A DNA stretch of 40,882 nucleotides from a virus: the IMG/VR virus record IMGVR_UViG_3300017709_000005, positions 1 to 40,882 of that record; one strand, 5' to 3'. A model generated the notes under the pieces. It was not told where the DNA came from, made no database searches, and was given only the letters and a program-made list of their open reading frames with translations. The translations under genes and the position numbers were made by a program. Of the stretch, positions 29,401 through 36,369 are shown piece by piece (position 1 is the first letter of the stretch; each line of letters starts with the position of its first letter).

Positions 29401-32400
29401 ACGTTCTTATATCTGCTCTTAGAAACACTGGAAATAAATCTAAGTTTACTAGCGAAGTAGATGCTTTGACTAGAATATACAAGCAAAGTATAATAGAAAA
29501 GACTCTACAGGAAAGAATAGATAAAACAGGTAACACTACAAGCGTTTATTCTGAAAAAAATATTGACACTGATGTCACCGCTAAATACGAGTTCTTAAAA
29601 GAAAGGCAGATAATGGAGTCTACGCTAGACTTGAAAACTGGTAAAACCTTTGATCAGTTAGCTGACAACTTTATAGAAGGTGGAGCGGCTGCTAAAGCTT
29701 TAGAGTCTGCTTTAATTCAAAATCAAAAAGCGTCTAAAAGTCAAGGCATGCCTTCTAAGAACGTAACGCTAACGGAAATGGTTAGAAACTCTGTTATTAG
29801 AGACAAAGCTGTATTGTTAGGTAGAAAAAAGAATAAAAACCCTAGGGGTATGTCAACGTTTGACTTTGATGAAACGTTGGTTATTGGTGGAAAAAACTCT
29901 GTTACTGCTACAAAAGGAAAAGAGTCTATAAAAATAACATCTGAAGAGTTTCCGTTAAAAGGACCTGAGCTAGCAAAACAAGGATATAAGTTTGACTTTT
30001 CTGACTTTGTTAATGTTAAAGGAGGTAAAGAAGGTCCTTTAATGCAGAAGCTTAGAAATCAAATAGAAAAATACGGTACAGACAACGTGTTTGTATTAAC
30101 AGCTCGTATGCAAGAAGCTGCGCCCGCAATACATGCTTGGTTGAAATCAAAAGGCGTTGAGTTAAAGCTAGAGAATATAACTGGTTTAGGTAATAGCACT
30201 GGTGAGGCTAAAGCTATGTGGATGCTTGAAAAGTTTAGCGAAGGGTATAACGATATGTATTTTGTAGACGATGCTTTGCCAAATGTTAAGGCTGTTAAAA
30301 ACGTATTAGATCAGTTAGATATAAAATCTAATGTTCAACAAGCATTAGCTTCTAAAAACTTAGATTTAGAAATTAACAAAATAGTAGAGCAAGCTTTAGA
30401 TATAAAAGCAGAAAAAGTTTTTTCAAAAGCAGAAGGTAAAACTAGAGGAAAAGATATAAAAAGAAGAAGACTATTTATGCCGGACACAGCTTCTGATCTT
30501 GAACTTTTATTAGAGCCTTTGTTTGGTAAGGGTAAGCAAGGTATTGAAAATAAAAAATGGTTTACCGAAAACTTTACTAGCGTTTGGGAGAGAAACATAA
30601 ATGATTTTAATACAGCACGTCAAGCAATAACAAGCGACTACATGGCTTTACGTAAGCTTAATAAAGACGTCGTTAAAGCCCTGCCAAAAGCTGTTGAAGG
30701 AACTAACTTTACAGCGGATCAAGCTATAAGAGTCTACTTATGGAATAAATCTGGTTTTACAATACCAGACTTAACACCTACATCTCAAGCTAAGCTTGTC
30801 AAATTTGTTGTTGATAATCCAAAAATAAGATCTTATGCTGAAAGTGTTGCTAGACTTACTAGGCTAGAATCAGGTTTAAAAGAACCTTCTGCTGAATGGT
30901 GGGCGGAAACTCTAGCGACTGAAATACAAGACTTAGGAAAAGGTGTTGGTAGAACAAAATACATACAAGAGTTTATCGATACTAAAAACGAAATATTTTC
31001 TGAGAAAAACTTAAACAAAATGGAGTCTAAGCTAGGTACAAGATGGCGTGAGACTATTGAAGATATGTTTGAGCGAATGGAGACCGGTAGAACTAGAAGT
31101 ATGAATCTAGGTAAACAAGGAAACGCATTGATGAATTACTTTAATGGATCTGTTGGTACAATAATGAACTTTAATACTAGGTCTGCTGCTCTTCAGTTAA
31201 TATCTACTGTAAACTTTGTAAACCACTCTTTTAACAATCCAGTTGAAGCTGCTAAAGCTTTAGCTAACACTAAGCAGTACGCTAAAGACTTTATGTTTAT
31301 TATGAATTCTGATATGTTAAAGCAAAGAAGAGCTGGTCTTGAAATTAACGTAACAGAAGCTGAGCTTGCTGCTGCGGCTGCGCAAACCAAAAACCCAGCC
31401 AGAGCAATGCTAGCTAAAATACTTAAAGCTGGTTATATACCAACTAAAATTGCGGATAGTTTTGCTATATCTGCGGGTGGAGCTACGTATTATAGAAACG
31501 CTATAAAAATGTATGAAAAGAAAGGCTTGAGCACTAAAGAAGCAGAACGTAGAGCATTTATAGATTTTCAGGCTATAGCAGAAAGAACGCAGCAGTCATC
31601 AAGAGCTGACCTTTTATCTAAAGAACAAACTTCTTTTGCTGGTAAATTAATATTACCTTTTGCTAACACTGCTATGCAGATGAATAGAATAATGACCAAA
31701 GAAGCTTTAGACATATCTAAAAAAAGGTACAAAGGGTTTGTTGGAGAAAACTCGCTAACAAATAAGCTTAGTAAAATAGGCTATTACGGTTTTGTTCAAA
31801 CATCAATATTTGCCGCGCTTCAATCTGGAGCATTTGCTTTATTTTTAAACTCTGATGATGATAAATTAAAAACAAACGGGTATACAACCGCTGGAAACAC
31901 TGTTATAGACTCTTTTTTAAGAGGTATGGGTATTAACGGCGCAATACTAAATGGAGTTAGACTTTCTATTCAAGAGTTTATAAAGCAAGACGGTAAGAAA
32001 TACGGCGTAGACTACAGTGAAGTTGCAGAAAAGCTATTAAATATATCGCCTTCTATTGGATCTAAATTTAGCAAGCTTGACGCGGCTGGTAATACTTACA
32101 AAAAACATAAGAAAGTAATTAAAGATGAAGGCTTAACTCTCAACGGCCCTTTAATGGAGGCTTCTACTCAAGCTATTGAGGCTGTAACAAACATACCTGT
32201 AAACAGGTATTATAGAAAAGCAAACAACATAAATAATGCTCTTGATACAGAATATGAAAACTGGCAAAGAGGTTTAATGGCAGCTGGTTGGAGCAACTGG
32301 GGCTTAGGAGTAGGTGATGAGGTAATTATCAATAAAGGTAAAGAAAATGAGTACGTTAAATACTACACTAAGGAAGAGGCTAGAAGAAGAGATTATCTAA

Positions 32401-32477
32401 AGCTTTTAAACAAAATTAACGCTAAAAATAAAAATATAAACACAGCAGCACCAAGACGTGGTCCCGTGAGCTTTTAA
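23436..32477 (+). CDS. Giant ejected virion protein with metallopeptidase and HAD domains, 3013 residues
   Basis: Largest of three likely ejection proteins, in the T7 gp16 slot but more than twice gp16's 1318 residues. Visible parts: a charged N-terminus; a hydrophobic, possibly membrane-active stretch near residues 649-663; a zinc metallopeptidase-like HEVFH at 964-968 with a candidate third ligand in NEFMAYVAE (1036-1044); long Lys/Glu-rich helical linkers; a HAD hydrolase with FDFDET (Asp2143, Asp2145), VLTAR (Thr2222), EAKAM (Lys2259) and FVDDA (Asp2278/2279); then helical blocks like those in phage 'polyvalent' proteins, with a hydrophobic helix near 2781-2806. No lytic transglycosylase or RNA polymerase motif was found. 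It probably enters the cell with the DNA and acts on envelope or early host targets. Enzyme substrates are unknown. Confidence 0.75.
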   Translation: MPDYISANGFSYSEEEINDTAKQKGITFEEVVAKNGLTLPDNTMNVDQSKAEPIESEYKSIEMPSVDQLKEGISWLQAEGDMKSKLNAWYKNSEYEFDDVSFGKDKIKVYDKSTGEYSDEFDVPNLFEGTVFSGFQEITKFEDLHNNLSTFFNRNKKKNENQLAFDKQYKDQRKKAEGKVGDLLEDTKFMTEVLGEEWTVDYITDVKEGGKSGVGNDQDYELILKAIKEKVGSFEGGALGLFESYVPGEDLSRIREEDLESVVRDGIRKKFKKNEAKAYEKLNTEFNEGIDIENMSASDVEKAHTSYMKNVVLNDEEQLVADSYNRLQKLEPGSQEYQKEEKVYNKLLKDSESFWQYGSKALIDPITRQSIDPEAPGASTAVEVTKEDADYVKATYGDNVDAAFSANGRKAFVLSRRGEQVFDVTINDPQALSIFKSLNYEVKGENKLGYEMEIKLKDLAPYYDQTVKSDGFTFGNLLSGRADIGSSIAGALGISDKATFESPMGYFGLTEKTDLQKFGLLEQRFFDQNEYADEDQSKAFKRLVKDHRDDLYNNVKQGKVLAQMKLMNLDVSSTKSFLPERGVELVVEGALGIEGADSPMSTDLFDTGRGKRDVMETIINTTDVKATKNQLERFKRSGFYRTYEGVAGFVPAIAEFALIDVALKKTGAITGATKLMSKLSKGTAGQKMMYHTYMGIREEFKMAQAFDEHYHLGGGAGFYAIGAGLPRFTTGFQQLNSLMKLNRSGVAGALSTQGAAQLEALIRDVRGKETYQTYLKENYSDLDLKFSDAIIDYFVFAAVGAKGFANKNFRNYINTTSRLERLEKELVDKINVYSSTIENRKATGNRTSTTSTETGKELMSGEGVLEKKLKKSQELLEGVHNTLNTIYRTADFQDPAKVQKILERQGKNLKAIYGKDIAFEVVSERVDKDGRKLFEFDDSAAEFKSDKKTIIVDINRVTEGKTPHEVFHFVMEKSFSSNPEVVQKFKKSIVDAFPGKVFDAEIKDKDGKTTGQRRKMTIEEFIENEHGKSTENLKANEFMAYVAEVLSNPRFYAQHSQKGTWGKIKNNINKFTNERYGSNVFEQGTKQDMIDFMYNFSRSTKAGTLTLKQIEMFKKIKEDGTFGEPIEADNRTEQKKREQASEDYTMPSASVEMSAGTQKVYDAMVKGKKGRDLDRGIEQLVMPDFDNKTSVAGKNFDSLIYDVIQQLYPRIGGSKTKSYDLAVDLVYDTKRPNPETTKNRGLLGIIKEYEARKEYITTQRKQEDGSTKDVKEIYDSEGNKRITEKKVQELERKYNAKFGTKEFIDQANAEGYKGKQNLTKKVGQTLKERIHEIVDRSGLTESELQGMDFGKSLDDISEAKLADLGGGVVETKMPKQKTKQEKIEEYKLENKLDLREHKLFKDNVELKVETQVAALKFLTESRIEDIRRETYKDAFKKYPKAFAEFKKQFGETKEDIKETFEKQGKDLFKGILLDKDYFTGEKVSGIKKTFDTLFKGTGVRMAMSEFGPLAKAVRTEKELAIGPEKFEKIDPKGENVLYNKIYGTGRSSQHKTRADKAMQFLFESYFNQTVRLDRLNNPGIIEMLKKKNPGIYEGLGFERVLKQIATNLKGSVPESMASNSRIELISNQLGSKIKRGASARSAVLEIIAKYEDLKPYKQEILDKMGVALEGIKTTGEALVKVGEASRKLGLLEGKAFAPIVFGGGYKGKKGLVSVHDLIRKFAEDNNIPKELLNIDKNFSDRVADPDFSRKYSEEFLPDFYNTFDSRLINAFSKIIRPTMGEGLLRFGYRPIVDYISKGVFKGQRPLIFNTEMGKGIIEGLDGIIEINSKTKKPYTAKEFTKKFGIDLKFVKVNDNVKVKNLIEKTLQSETFSDISTDKGKKKIAKYIMEKLSPDATVKGYNKMVESNEGMLKYTAGKIFDYLSNAKTIEQKAEAINNVSFMLQSQTSSGGGIFRGLATHTAITLKSVLPTAKKKYHSEHEFQLANYTGNVLISALRNTGNKSKFTSEVDALTRIYKQSIIEKTLQERIDKTGNTTSVYSEKNIDTDVTAKYEFLKERQIMESTLDLKTGKTFDQLADNFIEGGAAAKALESALIQNQKASKSQGMPSKNVTLTEMVRNSVIRDKAVLLGRKKNKNPRGMSTFDFDETLVIGGKNSVTATKGKESIKITSEEFPLKGPELAKQGYKFDFSDFVNVKGGKEGPLMQKLRNQIEKYGTDNVFVLTARMQEAAPAIHAWLKSKGVELKLENITGLGNSTGEAKAMWMLEKFSEGYNDMYFVDDALPNVKAVKNVLDQLDIKSNVQQALASKNLDLEINKIVEQALDIKAEKVFSKAEGKTRGKDIKRRRLFMPDTASDLELLLEPLFGKGKQGIENKKWFTENFTSVWERNINDFNTARQAITSDYMALRKLNKDVVKALPKAVEGTNFTADQAIRVYLWNKSGFTIPDLTPTSQAKLVKFVVDNPKIRSYAESVARLTRLESGLKEPSAEWWAETLATEIQDLGKGVGRTKYIQEFIDTKNEIFSEKNLNKMESKLGTRWRETIEDMFERMETGRTRSMNLGKQGNALMNYFNGSVGTIMNFNTRSAALQLISTVNFVNHSFNNPVEAAKALANTKQYAKDFMFIMNSDMLKQRRAGLEINVTEAELAAAAAQTKNPARAMLAKILKAGYIPTKIADSFAISAGGATYYRNAIKMYEKKGLSTKEAERRAFIDFQAIAERTQQSSRADLLSKEQTSFAGKLILPFANTAMQMNRIMTKEALDISKKRYKGFVGENSLTNKLSKIGYYGFVQTSIFAALQSGAFALFLNSDDDKLKTNGYTTAGNTVIDSFLRGMGINGAILNGVRLSIQEFIKQDGKKYGVDYSEVAEKLLNISPSIGSKFSKLDAAGNTYKKHKKVIKDEGLTLNGPLMEASTQAIEAVTNIPVNRYYRKANNINNALDTEYENWQRGLMAAGWSNWGLGVGDEVIINKGKENEYVKYYTKEEARRRDYLKLLNKINAKNKNINTAAPRRGPVSF

Positions 32478-32524
32478 TTAACAAGAAAAACAAGTAATAT
32501 TTTAAGTTATAACCTCGATCAAAA

Positions 32525-32800
32525 ATGGCTAAAGAATTAAACGAAAATACTAGTTTTAAAATTAGTATACAGACTCTAATAGGTATAGGGTTTGGTATGG
32601 CAACTATTATAAGCATGTGGTTTGTTTTACAAGCTGACATTGCTGAAGCTAAAGAACTTCCAAAACCTGATATAACACGCATGGAGTTTCAAATGAAAGA
32701 CGAAAACATTCGTAACACTATTATAGAAACTAGAGACGATGTTAAGAAGTTAGAAGAGCGTATGATACGTATGGAAGATAAAATTGACGCGTTAAAATAA
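32525..32800 (+). CDS. Single-helix membrane protein with coiled-coil tail (holin/spanin candidate)
   Basis: 91 residues: a short polar N-terminus, one hydrophobic segment at about residues 13-35 (IGIGFGMATIISMWFVL within it), and a charged coiled coil from about residue 55 with heptad-like Leu/Met/Ile (DDVKKLEERMIRMEDKIDAL). Such a one-helix protein with a coiled-coil tail fits a small holin, an inner-membrane spanin or a membrane anchor, and its place after the ejection proteins resembles that of lysis genes in T7-like phages. No lipobox was seen. The next gene starts inside its stop (TAATG). The lysis role is a guess from topology and place. Confidence 0.55.
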   Translation: MAKELNENTSFKISIQTLIGIGFGMATIISMWFVLQADIAEAKELPKPDITRMEFQMKDENIRNTIIETRDDVKKLEERMIRMEDKIDALK

Positions 32801-33123
32801 TGAAAGCGCTACTAACCACGACACTGCTTTTAATTTACGCTACGGCCTATTGCCAAATTGAGGCGGTTCACTTTAACGCTGGCTGGAACGACGCCAACGA
32901 CGTTGAGTGGTTTTCTAAAATAAAAGACTGCGACACTAAAAGCTTGTTGATAGAAGACAACAACAATCAAAGCAAGTATGAGATCGCAATAGTACCAACA
33001 ATAGTAATATTTGATGATGGAGAAGAAGTTAAAAGATTTCAAGCAGACCTTAGTTTCAAAATGGTCGCAACTAAAGAAGAAGTTAAAGAATATATTGAAG
33101 AACTTATAATTAGTAAATTCTAA
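32800..33123 (+). CDS. Exported thioredoxin-like protein lacking the CxxC
   Basis: 107 residues. The N-terminus MKALLTTTLLLIYATAYC is a signal-peptide-like hydrophobic stretch, so the protein is probably periplasmic. The body is thioredoxin-like: a first strand ending HFNAGWNDAN (residues 24-33) where the WCxxC motif should be, and a cis-proline block VPTIVIFDDGEEVKRFQA from residue 65, then a C-terminal helix. The two active-site cysteines are absent (GWNDAN), so it is not a thiol oxidoreductase and more likely binds a partner. It overlaps the previous gene by 1 base and the next gene by 1 base (TAATG), tying it to the exported protein downstream. Fold assignment moderate; partner unknown. 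Confidence 0.62.
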   Translation: MKALLTTTLLLIYATAYCQIEAVHFNAGWNDANDVEWFSKIKDCDTKSLLIEDNNNQSKYEIAIVPTIVIFDDGEEVKRFQADLSFKMVATKEEVKEYIEELIISKF

Positions 33124-34949
33124 TGAAAAATATAGCACGATTATATATATTTTTATTTTTTGCGATGCTTGTTTCATGCCTTGCAAACGCTCAGTGTCCT
33201 AACGGTACATATCTAGATATTATAATAAATCCAGATCAATATCCAGAAGAAACTTCTTGGGCTATACTAGATGATAACTTAGATACTATAGTTACTGGTG
33301 GACCTTACAATGATATAGTTGATTATTCACCTCAAGTGACTCAGCTTTGTATACCTAACGGTGATTACGAATTTGTAATAAGTGATGGATATGGTGATGG
33401 TATACAAGGTAGTCTGTGGGGAGGACAAGATGGCTCGTATTATTTAGTAAGATGTAATGATACAATAGTTGAAATAGATTCAGCTAGCTTTGGTTTTTCT
33501 GCTTACCATGGATTTACAGTAGATGATTGCGCGCCGCCACCGCCAATATACGGCTGCATGGACGACACTTATGTAGAGTTCTTGCCACAAGCTACGCTAG
33601 ACACGGGTATGTGTTACACTCCAAAGTTATACGGGTGTACAGACGCAGAAGCGTTTAACTACGATAGCATAGCTAACACAGATATACTAACAGATAGTTG
33701 TACTCACACGTTAGAATTAACAGATTTAGCTGGTAATGGTTGGGCTGGAGCATACTTACAAGTATTTCAAGGTAATAACTTTTTAGGTATATTTACTTTA
33801 GATAACGGTTTTGACACTACATTTACTTTTGAGTTAAGCATACTAGAGCCTATTAGTGTTAAGTTTAACATAACACAGCAATCACAGTTTACATCAGTAC
33901 AATGTGGTTATAGCTTGTATTCTGATGAGCATGTAGCTATTGATGCGCCAGGAGGTTTTGCTAGTCCTTTAATTCCTTTTGTAATAGTTAATGGTATGCC
34001 TTACTGTGGCGATAACTGTATAGAAAAAACTTACGGCTGTATAGATGAAACAGCTTTAAATTACAATGATAGTGTTAACACAGACGACGGAAGTTGCTAC
34101 TACATTGCCGGTTGTACGAATCCAAATTACATCGAGTACAATGCAGACGCTGACTTTGAAGACGGCTCTTGTTTAACACCAATCGTTTTAGGTTGTATGG
34201 ATTCTACAGCCTTTAACTATAATCCTGAAGCTAACGTTGAGCTTGATGGATCTTGTATAGAGGTTGTGTTAGGTTGTATGGACGACGATGCTTTTAACTA
34301 CAATCCTAACGCAAATGTAGAAGATGGTAGCTGCTTGCCTATAGTGTTTGGATGTATTGACCCTACAGCTTTCAACTACTGTGATACGTGTAACACTGAT
34401 AATGGAGGTTGTATACCAACTATTAACGGTTGTACTGATAGTACGGCATTAAACTATAACGAAGTTGCAAACACTGATAATGGCTCTTGTATTTATCCAC
34501 TGCCTGGTTGTACTGATCCGACCGCTGTTAATTATAACGCAGAGGCTAACGTGCCAGACTCTAGCTGCTATTATTCTGCTGATTGCTACGTTGGTGATAT
34601 ATACTATATTCCTAATGCTTGCTTTGAGTGGGTGATAGAAGTAGATCCGTATTGCTGTGATGATCAATGGGATTATGCTTGCAATGATTTATATGCTTAT
34701 TGCCAAGACGGTTGGACTGGACCGACAAGCGTAGAGTCTTTTAGTAGACTAGGAGTTTTACCTTATCCTAATCCTTCTACAGGTTTAGTAAGCTTTAACG
34801 CTGAGGTTGACGTGCGAGTGTATAGCATAGAAGGTAAACTTGTTTGCGAAGCTGAAAGCATTACACGATTAGAGTTAGATAAAGGATTTTACTTAGTTAA
34901 AATATCTAAAGACAACTTAAACATAACAACAAAGCTTATTGTACAATGA
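33123..34949 (+). CDS. Exported Cys-rich repeat protein with T9SS-type C-terminal sorting domain
   Basis: 608 residues, apparently a host-type cell-surface or secreted protein. Order: signal peptide (about 1-24, ending LVSCLANAQ; the LVSC could also be a lipobox); a beta-sandwich domain to about 140 with SDGYGDG; a first pair of GC.D repeats; a second beta domain (LTDLAGNGWAG and on); seven more repeats of the form GCxDxxAxNYNxxANxxDGSC up to residue 482 (nine in all); a CC/WD/C/C module (about 485-530); and residues 543-608 with PYPNPSTG at 547-554, then VRVYSIEGK and a Leu/Lys/Ile-rich end, the pattern of type IX secretion (Por) C-terminal domains. These modules are hallmarks of Bacteroidetes secreted proteins. 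Start and stop overlap neighbouring genes, so it belongs to the phage operon. Confidence 0.82.
   Translation: MKNIARLYIFLFFAMLVSCLANAQCPNGTYLDIIINPDQYPEETSWAILDDNLDTIVTGGPYNDIVDYSPQVTQLCIPNGDYEFVISDGYGDGIQGSLWGGQDGSYYLVRCNDTIVEIDSASFGFSAYHGFTVDDCAPPPPIYGCMDDTYVEFLPQATLDTGMCYTPKLYGCTDAEAFNYDSIANTDILTDSCTHTLELTDLAGNGWAGAYLQVFQGNNFLGIFTLDNGFDTTFTFELSILEPISVKFNITQQSQFTSVQCGYSLYSDEHVAIDAPGGFASPLIPFVIVNGMPYCGDNCIEKTYGCIDETALNYNDSVNTDDGSCYYIAGCTNPNYIEYNADADFEDGSCLTPIVLGCMDSTAFNYNPEANVELDGSCIEVVLGCMDDDAFNYNPNANVEDGSCLPIVFGCIDPTAFNYCDTCNTDNGGCIPTINGCTDSTALNYNEVANTDNGSCIYPLPGCTDPTAVNYNAEANVPDSSCYYSADCYVGDIYYIPNACFEWVIEVDPYCCDDQWDYACNDLYAYCQDGWTGPTSVESFSRLGVLPYPNPSTGLVSFNAEVDVRVYSIEGKLVCEAESITRLELDKGFYLVKISKDNLNITTKLIVQ
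34035..34568 (+). repeat. Seven tandem Cys-framed repeats (protein-level)
   Basis: Within the exported protein, residues 305-482 hold seven back-to-back units of about 22-27 residues that begin Gly-Cys and end in Cys, with a central A-x-N-Y and an Asp/Asn-Gly-Ser before the final Cys. Two more units occur earlier (from residue 144). DNA copies have diverged, so the repeat is visible mainly in the protein. One unit, near 34350, has two extra Cys. Confidence 0.85.
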
Positions 34950-35986
34950 GATATATAGCAATATTAATATTATTATTAGCTTCTTGTGCAGCACCTAAAA
35001 AGTGTTGTTCACAAATTAAAAAAGCGTTTAAGTTTTCTACATTTTACGTAGCTGCAAATGGCGGTACTTCTTTATCAGATGAAGATATATATTCTGTAGA
35101 CGGTAGTACGCTTGTATACGACACTATATTTACTCCGTACGATTACTCATTAACTATGGGTATACGTAGAATAAAAAGATTTGGCTACGAAGGATCAACG
35201 CCATTTAAAGATGGTACAGAAACATCGTTCTCAGACGCGGCTAGTGTTGGTAGATCACCGTTTGAATACTTATTTGAAGTAGATTACAAAAGACAAGAAG
35301 GTATAGAGTACTTTGACCAAACGCATTTTTTGCGTTATGTAAAAGATAATTGGCTAGCTAAAGCCGAATACATTAAAGATGGTTTTGCAGACATTGAATA
35401 CTTTGAGTCTTCACAGAGAGTTAGAGTAGGTAAAGGTAAATTATCGTTTAACCTTGGAGCCGTACAAAGGCTTGCTGAGCCTTATGGTTATGATCCACTT
35501 GAAGAGTGGTCGTTTGATAACAATAGAATACATTACACATGTTTAGCTATTGAAGAAGGTTACAGCGTAGATGTTTACGAATCTGAGTATAAAAATCCTA
35601 ACGGAGACGTCGTGGCTACTAGCTCAGAAGTATGGAATCAAGTAGTCATGCCTGGCATACTAAAAGACTTTGTAGAAGAGAAACGTAAAGAATTAGATAA
35701 CCAATGGCAGCATTCTGTTGTTGTAGGTTTTGACTTCTATCATTACAAGAAAAACTTTTGGCTACATAGCTGGGGTAATCTTATGCCTTACCACTATGAC
35801 AATGGTAATGAGTTTTCGTATCACAACTTTAATGACGGTGAGCAATGGTACGATTATTCTGGCGGTTTGATATTCGGATATAAGCTAAATAAAAACCTAG
35901 GATGCTTTGTTGAAGGTAAGTATAACAAGTACTGGAACAAAGAGTGGTATGACTTTAAGTGTGGTATTAACTATGTAATCTTCTAG
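34946..35986 (+). CDS. Outer-membrane lipoprotein / beta-barrel candidate
   Basis: 346 residues. The N-terminus MRYIAILILLLASCAAPKK is a lipoprotein signal with lipobox LASC (Cys14). The rest alternates charged/aromatic and hydrophobic residues in strand-like runs. The C-terminus (GGLIFGYKLNKNLGCFVEGK onward) is a strand-rich end finishing in Phe, as in outer-membrane barrels; a lipobox and a barrel end are an unusual pair. Aromatic-rich parts such as FDFYHYKKNFWLHSWGNLMPYHY are striking. It overlaps the stop of the T9SS-type gene by 4 bases (ATGAG). It probably inserts in or attaches to the host outer membrane; function unknown, with receptor blocking or superinfection exclusion as possibilities. 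I recall similar proteins from marine phages, but cannot name a family. Confidence 0.6.
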   Translation: MRYIAILILLLASCAAPKKCCSQIKKAFKFSTFYVAANGGTSLSDEDIYSVDGSTLVYDTIFTPYDYSLTMGIRRIKRFGYEGSTPFKDGTETSFSDAASVGRSPFEYLFEVDYKRQEGIEYFDQTHFLRYVKDNWLAKAEYIKDGFADIEYFESSQRVRVGKGKLSFNLGAVQRLAEPYGYDPLEEWSFDNNRIHYTCLAIEEGYSVDVYESEYKNPNGDVVATSSEVWNQVVMPGILKDFVEEKRKELDNQWQHSVVVGFDFYHYKKNFWLHSWGNLMPYHYDNGNEFSYHNFNDGEQWYDYSGGLIFGYKLNKNLGCFVEGKYNKYWNKEWYDFKCGINYVIF

Positions 35987-35990
35987 TAGT

Positions 35991-36359
35991 ATGGCTTATG
36001 TTCAAAAAAATCACCCGTTTCCAGTTACTTCTTGCGGCAGACGCAGAGCTGGAGGTGTAGGCTCTGGCTTTAAAATGTTGGAAGAAGACTCTCCAATGCA
36101 AAAGAAAGGAAATGAACCTAGAAAGACTACTAAAGGCAAAGGAAGAAACTTTAGAACAGTCAAGGAAGGCGCTGGCATGACTTCTAAGGGAGTTAAAGAG
36201 TATAGACGTAAAAACCCAGGTAGTAAGCTAAAAACAGCTGTTACAGGCAAAGTTAAACCTGGCAGCAAAGCAGCTAAACGTAGAAAATCTTTTTGTGCAA
36301 GATCAAAAAGTTGGACAGGCGAAAGAGGTAAAGCTGCTAGACGTAGATGGAAATGTTAA
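35991..36359 (+). CDS. Small basic protein with C-terminal FCAR...RWKC motif
   Basis: 122 residues, very rich in Lys/Arg/Gly. The C-terminal 30 residues carry KRRKSFCARSKSWTG and end RRWKC, a two-Cys pattern that I associate with short basic proteins in marine phages. It starts 5 bases after the outer-membrane candidate and opens a group of five small basic genes. Such composition suits nucleic-acid binding or a virion component packed with DNA; no enzyme motif and no membrane segment were seen. Cys near the end could form disulfides or bind metal. Function not known. Confidence 0.6.
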   Translation: MAYVQKNHPFPVTSCGRRRAGGVGSGFKMLEEDSPMQKKGNEPRKTTKGKGRNFRTVKEGAGMTSKGVKEYRRKNPGSKLKTAVTGKVKPGSKAAKRRKSFCARSKSWTGERGKAARRRWKC

Positions 36360-36369
36360 AAATATAGAT

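Noticed and set aside
23436-32477. Virion RNA polymerase (N4 or crAss type) as identity of the giant
   Set aside because: No DxDGD-type or T7-like polymerase motif was seen. The Asp-rich FDFDET is a HAD motif, supported by the three other HAD motifs downstream.
36295-36369. Longer start for the 64-residue basic protein
   Set aside because: That ATG lies inside the preceding gene, and the extra residues are an out-of-frame read of its FCAR...RWKC end. The ATG at 36370 after the stop fits better.
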